From assembly GCF_030406045.1 (NCBI RefSeq), contig NZ_CP128988.1:965438-1029437 (forward strand): a stretch of DNA of 64,000 nt, written 5' to 3'. Below are positions 43,290 through 50,448 of this stretch, piece after piece. Both the position numbers and the translations under genes were made by a program. The DNA is from Thiohalobacter sp. IOR34 (lineage in GTDB: Bacteria; Pseudomonadota; Gammaproteobacteria; Thiohalobacterales; Thiohalobacteraceae). Each line of letters starts with the position of its first letter. Positions within the stretch are counted from its first letter, which is position 1. The notes under the pieces are model-generated. The model made no database searches. It was given only the letters and a program-made list of their open reading frames with translations, and was not told the DNA's origin.

Positions 43290-43360
43290 GAACCACTGAG
43301 GGCACAGAGATCCTCAGGAACGGTTTTTTCCCCGGTGTTTCTCTGTGGTCTCCGTGGTTC
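43290..43360. repeat. Large inverted repeat between convergent haem-protein genes
   Basis: GAACCACTGAGGGCACAGAG at 43290 onwards pairs with TCTCTGTGGTCTCCGTGGTTC ending at 43360 (18 of 21 positions), around a loop with a T-run. Probably a bidirectional terminator or an unrelated interspersed repeat. Confidence 0.65.
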
Positions 43361-43414
43361 AGTGTTTCGATCCGTGAACCGCGTGGTATCCATGAGCGGT
43401 ACTGTCGCTCCCGC

Positions 43415-43888
43415 TCAGGGTGTCGGAGCCGCCGCCGCGTCGATGCGATAGGCCGCGTGACAGGCCACGCAGTTCTGCATCATCCCGGCCATCTGCTGTA
43501 GGGCGGTTTCGGGATCGCCGAACTGTTCGGCATCCAGTGCCAGCTGGTCGAACTTGCGGTGGGTGTCCATCCCGAGTTGCTTGAAGCCCAGCGGCAGCTT
43601 GCCCATCAAATTGCCCGGCACCCCCTCCTGGGCGGCCAGCCCCGCCTTGCGCGCCGTCCTGGCCACGGCCTCCATGTCCGCCTGGCTGATGCCCTGGCTG
43701 ATGCCCTGCAGCGCCTCCAGGAAAGCGCGCATCTCGCGCAGCACCAGATCACGTTCCCCAGGTTCGAGCAGGATGGCGATGCGGCCATCGCTGGAGGGCG
43801 CGACCTTGCCATGGATGATGAACTTGTAGCCCAGGCCGGCGAGCCCGGAGAGCAGCAGCAGGACGATGATCAGGCAGGTCTTGTTCAT
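43415..43888 (-). CDS. Membrane-anchored c-type cytochrome
   Basis: 157 residues from ATG 43888 with AGGAG upstream. N-terminal uncleaved anchor or signal (CLIIVLLLLSGLAGLGYKF), four-helix-like body and a C-terminal haem motif CVACH (about residues 140-144), as in cytochrome c' or cytochrome c-556 type proteins. GISQGISQ is a small tandem repeat of four residues. Likely periplasmic electron carrier or gas-binding protein. Co-directional with, and 60 bp after, the TetR gene. Confidence 0.8.
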   Translation of the reverse strand: MNKTCLIIVLLLLSGLAGLGYKFIIHGKVAPSSDGRIAILLEPGERDLVLREMRAFLEALQGISQGISQADMEAVARTARKAGLAAQEGVPGNLMGKLPLGFKQLGMDTHRKFDQLALDAEQFGDPETALQQMAGMMQNCVACHAAYRIDAAAAPTP

Positions 43889-43948
43889 GGAAGGATCTCC
43901 TGAGACAGGGGGCGGGCGAGGTTGCGGATCACGCGCCGCGCCCGGGGT

Positions 43949-44539
43949 TCATGGGGCGCGCAGGGCGGGATGGACGAAATCCCACAGGGGCATGGCTTCC
44001 TTCTCCAGCGCGAATTCGAAATCGAATATGGACCAGCGCATGATCAGGCCCTGCAGCAGGGCGGCGATGTGGCGCGCGGCGGCCGCGGTGTCCAGGTCGG
44101 CCCGGAAGCAGCCTTCCTCGATGCCCTCGGCAAGAAGGCCGGCGATCTGTCCGGTGTAGCGCTGCATCACCTGCTGCACCGCCGTCTTCAGGATCGGCGA
44201 TTCGAGATGCAGCCGATCGGAGAACAGTACCCGCGGCAGCCCCCGGTGGCGGGTGATGAAATCCAGCTGGGTAGCCAGCAGTCGCCGCAAACGTTCGTCG
44301 GCCGGCGCATCGGCATCGAGGCAGGGTTGGAGAGCCTGCAGCATGCGGCCGGCCAGCCAGTCGATGGCGGCGGCGAAGATGGCGTCCCGTGAGCGGAAGT
44401 GCCGGAACACCGTGGGTTGCGCGATGCCGACGCGGTCGGCGATCGCCTGGGTGGTGACGCGCTGCACGCCCTGTTCGGCGGCCAACGACAGCGCGGCCTC
44501 GATGATCTCCTGCTGACGCTCTGCGTGGGGTTTTCCCAT
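43949..44539 (-). CDS. TetR/AcrR-family transcriptional regulator
   Basis: 196 residues from ATG 44539. N-terminal helix-turn-helix: IIEAALSLAAEQGVQRVTTQAIADRVGIAQPTVFRHFRSRDAIF. The C-terminal ligand domain has no assignable inducer. A start at 44629 would run through the probable operator. It is divergent from the Kef-type antiporter and upstream of the cytochrome gene; the shared intergenic region contains a palindrome, so it probably represses itself and one or both neighbours. Confidence 0.88.
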   Translation of the reverse strand: MGKPHAERQQEIIEAALSLAAEQGVQRVTTQAIADRVGIAQPTVFRHFRSRDAIFAAAIDWLAGRMLQALQPCLDADAPADERLRRLLATQLDFITRHRGLPRVLFSDRLHLESPILKTAVQQVMQRYTGQIAGLLAEGIEEGCFRADLDTAAAARHIAALLQGLIMRWSIFDFEFALEKEAMPLWDFVHPALRAP

Positions 44540-44555
44540 GATGGAGCCTTTGACG

Positions 44556-44591
44556 GCATGATTGAAAGCAATTGATTGCTCATAATCATGC
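44556..44591. promoter_or_regulatory. Nested palindrome, probable TetR-family operator
   Basis: Outer repeat GCATGATT (44556-44563) / AATCATGC (44584-44591) encloses AGCAA-TTGA-TTGCT (44567-44580). It sits 17 bp upstream of the TetR start and about 140 bp upstream of the antiporter start. Size and symmetry are typical for TetR dimers. Confidence 0.6.
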
Positions 44592-44730
44592 CTGGCCCAC
44601 CTGCTGCTGTCAATGGCCGCTCCCGGCAAGGCCGCCCCGGCCGTTGAATCCGTCCTCCGTCAGCACCATGATGGGCGGCGGCAGCCGTCTTTCCCCCGGC
44701 TGGCCAGCAACCCTTTCTTGGAACACGCCC

Positions 44731-46701
44731 ATGGACGACTCGCTGTTCGAGATCATGCTCATCATGCTGGCGCTGGGCGCCGCTGCCGTGGCGCTTTGCC
44801 AGCGGCTGCATCTGTCGCCGGTGCTCGGTTACCTTCTGGTCGGCATGCTGGCCGGTCCCCATGCCCTGGACTGGTTGCCGGATTCGGCGGAGACGCGTTT
44901 CCTGGCCGAGCTGGGCGTCGTCTTCCTGATGTTCACCATCGGTCTGGAGTTCTCGCTGCCCAGGCTGCTGGCCGCGAGGCGGCTGGTGGTCGGTCTTGGC
45001 GGGGCCGAGGTGGTGCTGGGGTCGGTGCTGTTCGGGCTGGCGGCCTGGCTGGCGGGGGTGCCGCCGGCCGGTGCCCTTGCCGTGGGTGGTGCCCTGGCCA
45101 TGTCGTCCACCGCCATCGTCCTCAAGCAGCTGGGCGAACAACTGGAGCTCGCCGCACCCCACGGGCGTGTCGCCGTCGCGGTGCTGCTGTTCCAGGACCT
45201 GGCCGCGGTGCCCTTTCTGGTGGTGCTGCCGGCCCTGGCCGGCGATCCGGGCGAGTTGCCCGGCACCCTGTCGCTGGCGCTGGGCAAGGCCGTCCTGCTG
45301 TTCACCGGGCTGGTCCTGTTCGGGCGTCATATGCTGCGTCCGGTGCTGCACTGGGTGGCTTCCAGCCGCTCGCTGGAGCTGTTCATGCTGGTCGCCCTGC
45401 TGCTCGCGCTGACCGCGGCCGGAGTCTCGGAACTGGCCGGTCTGTCGCCGGCGCTGGGGGCCTTCATGGCCGGGATGCTGCTGGGTGAGACCGAATTCCG
45501 CCATCAGGTCGAGGCCGATGTGCGGCCCTTCCGTGATCTGTTGCTGGGGCTGTTCTTCGTCACCATTGGCATGCAGCTGGATCTGGCAGCGGCAGCTGCC
45601 TCCTGGTACTGGCTCGTCCTCTTGCTGGGTGGCTTTCTGGTTTTCAAGGCGACGCTGATCGCGTTGCTGGCGAGGGTCTTCGGCGAGCACGGCCCGGATG
45701 CCTGGCGCAGCGGCTGGGTGCTGGCCCAGGGGGGTGAATTCGGCCTGTTGTTGCTGAGCATGGCCATCGGCCTCGACTTCGTGCCCCAGCATCTGGCCCA
45801 GCCGATCCTGGCCACCATGCTGCTGAGCATGGCGCTGGCGCCCGTGCTGCTGCGCTTCAATGGCAGCCTGGCTGCAGCCCTGGCGGGCGGAGACGGAGGG
45901 GGCCTGCCGTCAGATCCGATGCAGCAGCTTGTGGATGCGGCAGCCGGCCTGGAGGCGCACGTCATCATCTGTGGCTACGGACGTGTCGGCCAGAATCTGG
46001 CCCGCATCCTTGATGAACAGGGCATCGATTCCCTGGCCCTGGACCTCGATCCGGAGCGGGTGCGTCAGGCCTATGCAGCCGGCGAGCCGGTGGTTTTCGG
46101 CGATGCCGGCCGTCCCGCCGTGCTGGAGGCCGCCGGCATCGATCAGGCCCGGGCGGTTGCCGTCACCTTCGACGATGCCGAGGCGGCGCGACGCATCGCC
46201 GCCCATGTGCGCCTCATCCGGAAGGAGCTACCGGTGCTGGTGCGCAGCGTGCATGACCGGGACGAGCCGCTGCTGCTGGCCAGCGGGGCCGAAGTCTTTC
46301 CCGAGGGTCTGGAGGCCAGCCTGATGTTTGCCGGCCAGTTGCTGATCCTGCTCGGTGTACCCCCCGCCGAGGTCGAGACGCGCCTCAACGAGATCCGCGC
46401 CGAGGACTACAGTCCGCTACGCGCCTTCTATCACGATTTCGACGAATCGCTGGAAGCGGCCAGCGACTACCCTGAACAGGTGCGTTCCCTGACCCTGCGC
46501 GAGCATGACCAGGCCGTCGGCCGCACACCCCAGGAATTGCAGTTGGCTGCCGACGGCGTGCGTCTGCTCGATGTGCGCCGGGGTGGTCTGCGGCTGCCGG
46601 GGGAACAGCTGGATACCCGGCTGAGGCCGGGTGACGTGCTGGTCCTGGCCGGATCGATGGAGGCCCTGGAACGCACCCTGGCCCGCCTCACCCACGGTTG
46701 A
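44731..46701 (+). CDS. Kef-type K+/H+ antiporter with TrkA-N and TrkA-C domains
   Basis: 656 residues from ATG 44731. The CPA2 membrane domain (about 1-385) includes LGVVFLMFTIGLEFSLPRLL and AVAVLLFQDLAAVPFLVVLPAL. It is followed by a Rossmann RCK domain (HVIICGYGRVGQNLARILDEQGI, about 410-530) and a C-terminal TrkA-C domain ending in LRPGDVLVLAGSMEALE. Expels K+ in exchange for H+, gated by nucleotide or glutathione-adduct binding in relatives. Frame extends back to 44572 but overlaps the operator. Likely TetR-controlled. Confidence 0.9.
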   Translation: MDDSLFEIMLIMLALGAAAVALCQRLHLSPVLGYLLVGMLAGPHALDWLPDSAETRFLAELGVVFLMFTIGLEFSLPRLLAARRLVVGLGGAEVVLGSVLFGLAAWLAGVPPAGALAVGGALAMSSTAIVLKQLGEQLELAAPHGRVAVAVLLFQDLAAVPFLVVLPALAGDPGELPGTLSLALGKAVLLFTGLVLFGRHMLRPVLHWVASSRSLELFMLVALLLALTAAGVSELAGLSPALGAFMAGMLLGETEFRHQVEADVRPFRDLLLGLFFVTIGMQLDLAAAAASWYWLVLLLGGFLVFKATLIALLARVFGEHGPDAWRSGWVLAQGGEFGLLLLSMAIGLDFVPQHLAQPILATMLLSMALAPVLLRFNGSLAAALAGGDGGGLPSDPMQQLVDAAAGLEAHVIICGYGRVGQNLARILDEQGIDSLALDLDPERVRQAYAAGEPVVFGDAGRPAVLEAAGIDQARAVAVTFDDAEAARRIAAHVRLIRKELPVLVRSVHDRDEPLLLASGAEVFPEGLEASLMFAGQLLILLGVPPAEVETRLNEIRAEDYSPLRAFYHDFDESLEAASDYPEQVRSLTLREHDQAVGRTPQELQLAADGVRLLDVRRGGLRLPGEQLDTRLRPGDVLVLAGSMEALERTLARLTHG

Positions 46702-46879
46702 AGCCGTTGCATCGTGGTGTGTTGAAATCCCTCACCCGTGCCCGTATCCGTTAGAGCTCGGAGCAATGACGCCCAACGACAGATGCTTGGGGATACTTCC
46801 CTGATGGACAGGGGGATGCCACCGGGGTTCTGGCAGTACCGCCCTTCCTGTGATCGGCTGCCTCTGCCATCATGGGAGG

Positions 46880-47221
46880 ATGCACGAGATGGCGCTCTGT
46901 GAATCGGTGCTGCAGCTGCTGGAGGAGAATGCCCGGCTGCAGGGTTTCAGCCGGGTGCGCCGCCTGTGGCTGGAGGTCGGCTGCCTGGCGGGCGTGGAGT
47001 CGGAGGCGCTGCGTTTCAGCTTCGAGGTGCTGAGCCGGGGTACACTGGCCGAGGACGCGGTGCTGGAGATCGTCGAGCAGCCGGGCCAGGCCTGGTGCGA
47101 GACCTGTGCGGCGAGGGTGGATCTGCGCGGGCGGCTGGATGCCTGTCCACGCTGCGGCGGTTACCGTCTGCAGGTCAGCGGCGGCGACGCGCTGCGGATC
47201 CGCGAACTTGAAGTGGTCTGA
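46880..47221 (+). CDS. hypA: Hydrogenase maturation nickel metallochaperone HypA
   Basis: 113 residues from ATG 46880, with GGGAGG directly upstream. It starts MHEMALCES, giving the His2 nickel ligand. Zinc-binding cysteines are CETC (about 74-77) and CPRC (about 94-97). Delivers Ni to the [NiFe] hydrogenase large subunit with HypB. First gene of hypABCDEF. No clear Fnr or sigma-54 site was found in the 180 bp before it. Confidence 0.95.
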   Translation: MHEMALCESVLQLLEENARLQGFSRVRRLWLEVGCLAGVESEALRFSFEVLSRGTLAEDAVLEIVEQPGQAWCETCAARVDLRGRLDACPRCGGYRLQVSGGDALRIRELEVV

Positions 47222-47251
47222 AGAGGTTTCAGGTCGGAAGGGGGCGAAGAC

Positions 47252-48046
47252 ATGTGTACGGTATGCGGCTGCGGGGAGGACGAGGTGCGGATCGAGGGCG
47301 AGACGCACGGCCGGCATCACCACCATCCTCACCCTGAGCCTTCCCATGATGAGGTGGCACAGACCGGTGCCACGCGCCGGCTGCGTCTGGAACAGGACAT
47401 CCTGGCCAGGAACGACCAGTTTGCCGCCGCCAACCGGCGCCACTTCGCCGAACGCGGCATCCTCGCCATCAACCTGCTGTCCAGTCCCGGCTCGGGCAAG
47501 ACCAGCCTGCTGACCCGCAGCATCGGCGATCTCGGCGGCGAGCTGCCGCTGGCGGTGATCGAGGGCGACCAGCAGACCAGCAACGATGCCGAACGCATCC
47601 GTGCCTGCGGCGTGCCGGCCCTGCAGATCAACACCGGCAAGGGTTGTCACCTGGACGCGCACATGATCGGTCATGCCCTGCAGGCGCTGCAGCCGGCGGA
47701 GGAGGGCGTGCTTTTCATCGAGAACGTCGGCAACCTGGTCTGCCCGGCTGCCTTCGACCTCGGCGAGGCACAGCGGGTGGTGATCCTTTCGGTCACCGAG
47801 GGGGACGACAAGCCGCTCAAATACCCGGACATCTTCCACAAGGCCGACCTGCTGTTGCTGAACAAGATCGACCTGCTGCCGCATGTCGACTTCGACGTCG
47901 GCCGCTGCATCGCGCATGCGCGGCGGATCAATCCGGGGGTCCGGGTGCTGCGGCTCTCGGCGCGCAGCGGCGAGGGGCTGGAGGCCTGGTACCGCTGGCT
48001 GCGCGCCAGCCGTGAGCTGGCCCGTCTCGGCCGCTGGCCGGAGTGA
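47252..48046 (+). CDS. hypB: Hydrogenase nickel-incorporation GTPase HypB
   Basis: 264 residues. N-terminal high-affinity Ni motif CTVCGCG (residues 2-8), then a His-rich nickel-storage segment (HGRHHHHPHPEPSHDE) and the GTPase core with P-loop SSPGSGKTSLL, EGDQQTSNDAERI and NKIDLL. GTP hydrolysis drives Ni transfer. 30 bp after hypA. Confidence 0.96.
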   Translation: MCTVCGCGEDEVRIEGETHGRHHHHPHPEPSHDEVAQTGATRRLRLEQDILARNDQFAAANRRHFAERGILAINLLSSPGSGKTSLLTRSIGDLGGELPLAVIEGDQQTSNDAERIRACGVPALQINTGKGCHLDAHMIGHALQALQPAEEGVLFIENVGNLVCPAAFDLGEAQRVVILSVTEGDDKPLKYPDIFHKADLLLLNKIDLLPHVDFDVGRCIAHARRINPGVRVLRLSARSGEGLEAWYRWLRASRELARLGRWPE

Positions 48047-48055
48047 GGCGGCCCG

Positions 48056-48292
48056 ATGTGCCTGGCATTGCCGGCCCGAGTGGTGGCCATCGAGACGGAG
48101 ACCGACAGTGCCACTGTGGCGCTGGGCGCAGTGCGCAAGACCATCTCGCTGGCCCTGCTGGACGACATCCGGCCCGGTGACTATGTGCTGCTGCACGTCG
48201 GCTACGCCATTGCCCGGATCAGCGAGGCCGAGGCGCAGCGGACCCTGGCGCTGTTCGCCGAGGCCGGCCTCGGGGAGGGCGAGCCGGGATGA
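48056..48292 (+). CDS. hypC: Hydrogenase maturation chaperone HypC
   Basis: 78 residues starting MCLALPARV; Cys2 and the following motif bind the Fe(CN)2CO precursor with HypD. The C-terminal half has DYVLLHVGYAIARISEAEA, conserved in the family. Starts 9 bp after the hypB stop and overlaps hypD by 4 bp. Confidence 0.95.
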   Translation: MCLALPARVVAIETETDSATVALGAVRKTISLALLDDIRPGDYVLLHVGYAIARISEAEAQRTLALFAEAGLGEGEPG

Positions 48293-49419
48293 GGCAGATC
48301 GAGGCATTCCGCGACCGGCGGCTGGCGCAGACCCTGGCCGCGGCCATCCGCCGCGAGGCGCGTCCCGGGCGCCGCTATCGGCTGATGGAGTTCTGCGGCG
48401 GCCATACCCACGCGATCTTCCGCCACGGCGTCCAGGACCTGCTGCCGGACAACGTGCGCTTCGTGCACGGCCCCGGTTGCCCGGTGTGCGTGCTGCCGGC
48501 CGCGCGCCTCGACCTGGCGTTGCATCTGGCCTCTGAGGAGGAGGTGATCCTCTGCAGTTATGGCGACATGCTGCGGGTGCCGGCCAGCGCTCGGCGCAGC
48601 CTGCTCCAGGCCCGCGCCGAAGGTGCCGACGTGCGCATGGTCTATTCCACCCGTGACGCCCTGGCCATCGCCCGTGACAATCCACGCCGCCAGGTGGTGT
48701 TCTTCGCCATCGGCTTCGAGACCACCACACCGCCGACCGCGGTGGCCATTCGCCAGGCTGCGGCCGAGGGGCTGGACAACTTCAGCGTCTTCTGCAACCA
48801 CGTGCTCACTCCGGCCGCGATCCGTGCCATCCTCGATCATCCGGACTCGGCCATCGACGGCCTGCTCGGCCCGGCCCACGTCAGCGCCGTGATCGGCAGC
48901 CGACCCTACGAGCCGCTGGCTCAGGCTTACCGCCGGCCACTGGTGATTGCCGGCTTCGAACCCCTGGACGTGATGCAGTCGGTGCTGATGCTGATCCGTC
49001 AGCTCAACGAGGGACGTCACGAGGTGGAGAACGAGTACCGCCGTGCAGTGAGCCGTGACGGCAACCGCAAGGCCCAGGCCTGCGTCGACGAGGTGATGGA
49101 GATGCGCGCCGATTTCGAATGGCGCGGCCTGGGTCGCCTGGCGGACAGCGCGCTGCGCATTCGCCCGGCCTGGGCCGCCTTCGATGCCGAACGGCGCTTC
49201 GAGCTGCCCGCAGCGAAGGCGCGCGAGGTGCCAGGCTGCGAATGCCCTGCCGTGCTGCGTGGCCTGAAGTCGCCCCCCGACTGCCGCCTGTTCGGCAGTG
49301 TCTGTACCCCGGCCAGCCCCATGGGTGCCTGCATGGTCTCCTCGGAGGGTGCCTGTGCGGCCTGGTGGAGCTATGGCCGCACGCGTCGCGAGGTGCCCGA
49401 CATGGAGGCCGGCGCATGA
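48289..49419 (+). CDS. hypD: Hydrogenase maturation Fe-S protein HypD
   Basis: 376 residues. Conserved motifs CGGHTHAIFR (near 36), GPGCPVCVLP (near 64), GFETTTPPTA and the C-terminal [4Fe-4S] cysteines around CECPAVLRGLKSPPDCRLFG...CTPASPMGACMVSSEG. Scaffold on which the CN- and CO ligands are placed on iron, with HypC. ATGA overlaps on both sides. Confidence 0.96.
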   Translation: MRQIEAFRDRRLAQTLAAAIRREARPGRRYRLMEFCGGHTHAIFRHGVQDLLPDNVRFVHGPGCPVCVLPAARLDLALHLASEEEVILCSYGDMLRVPASARRSLLQARAEGADVRMVYSTRDALAIARDNPRRQVVFFAIGFETTTPPTAVAIRQAAAEGLDNFSVFCNHVLTPAAIRAILDHPDSAIDGLLGPAHVSAVIGSRPYEPLAQAYRRPLVIAGFEPLDVMQSVLMLIRQLNEGRHEVENEYRRAVSRDGNRKAQACVDEVMEMRADFEWRGLGRLADSALRIRPAWAAFDAERRFELPAAKAREVPGCECPAVLRGLKSPPDCRLFGSVCTPASPMGACMVSSEGACAAWWSYGRTRREVPDMEAGA

Positions 49420-50438
49420 GCGGGTCGCGGCGGAGAGGGCGGGTCGAGAGGGTTCACGGCAGCGGCGGGCGGGCCATGACCGAGTTGATCGAGGACCTGT
49501 TCCTGCGCCACCTGGACAATGCACTGCTGCGTCAGGGCAATGATCAGGCGGCCTTCGAGGTGCCCGCCGGACGTCTGGTGATGAGCACCGACGGTCACGT
49601 GGTCTCGCCGCTGGTCTTCCCGGGCGGCGACATCGGTTCGCTGGCGGTGCACGGCACGCTGAACGACATTGCCATGGCCGGGGCGCGGCCGCTGTATCTC
49701 GCCGCCGGTTTCATCCTCGAAGAGGGCCTGCCGCTGGCCGATCTGGAAGACATCGTGGCGAGCATGGCACGGGCCGCACGCGAGGCGGGTGTGCCGGTGG
49801 CGACCGGTGACACCAAGGTGGTGGAGCGGGGCAAGGCAGATGGGATGTTCATCACCACCACCGGCGTTGGTCTGGTGCCACCCGGGGTCGAGATAAGCGG
49901 CGACCGGGCGCGGCCTGGCGATGCCATCCTGCTCAGCGGCAGCGTTGGCGATCATGGCGTGGCCATCATGTCGCGGCGCGAGCATCTCGACTTCGAGACC
50001 GACCTCCAGTCCGATTCGGCGGCCCTGCATGAGCTGGTGGCGGCCATGGTCGCGGCGGTGCCGGGCATCCGCTGTCTGCGCGATCCGACCCGCGGGGGGC
50101 TGGCCACCACCCTCAACGAACTGGCTCGTCAGTCGGGTGTCGGCATGCAGCTGCAGGAGGCGGCGATCCCGGTGCGGCCGGCAGTCAGTGCCGCCTGCGA
50201 ACTGCTCGGCCTGGATCCGCTGTACGTGGCCAACGAAGGCAAGCTGGTCTGCATCTGCGCGGCGGAGGATGCCGAACGCCTGCTCGGCGTGATGCGCGCC
50301 CACCCCCTGGGACGCGAGGCGGCGCAGATCGGCCGGGTGCTGGCCGATCCGCCGGGGTTGGTGCAGATGGAGACCTGCCTCGGCGGGCAGCGGGTGGTCG
50401 ACTGGCTGGCCGGCGAACAACTGCCGCGGATCTGCTGA
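49416..50438 (+). CDS. hypE: Hydrogenase maturation cyanide-forming protein HypE
   Basis: 340 residues from ATG 49416 overlapping the hypD stop. PurM-like fold with FPGGDIGSLAVHGTLNDIAM and GDTKVVERGKADGMFITTTGVG. It ends in PRIC, the conserved C-terminal cysteine that is carbamoylated by HypF and dehydrated to thiocyanate. The first 17 residues (SGSRRRGRVERVHGSGG) precede the conserved core, as in many HypE proteins. Confidence 0.96.
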   Translation: MSGSRRRGRVERVHGSGGRAMTELIEDLFLRHLDNALLRQGNDQAAFEVPAGRLVMSTDGHVVSPLVFPGGDIGSLAVHGTLNDIAMAGARPLYLAAGFILEEGLPLADLEDIVASMARAAREAGVPVATGDTKVVERGKADGMFITTTGVGLVPPGVEISGDRARPGDAILLSGSVGDHGVAIMSRREHLDFETDLQSDSAALHELVAAMVAAVPGIRCLRDPTRGGLATTLNELARQSGVGMQLQEAAIPVRPAVSAACELLGLDPLYVANEGKLVCICAAEDAERLLGVMRAHPLGREAAQIGRVLADPPGLVQMETCLGGQRVVDWLAGEQLPRIC

Positions 50439-50448
50439 GGGAGGCGCC

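Noticed and set aside
46790-46870. Possible sigma-54 promoter before hypA (TGGCAG with a GC block)
   Set aside because: The -12 element TTGC is missing at the right spacing.
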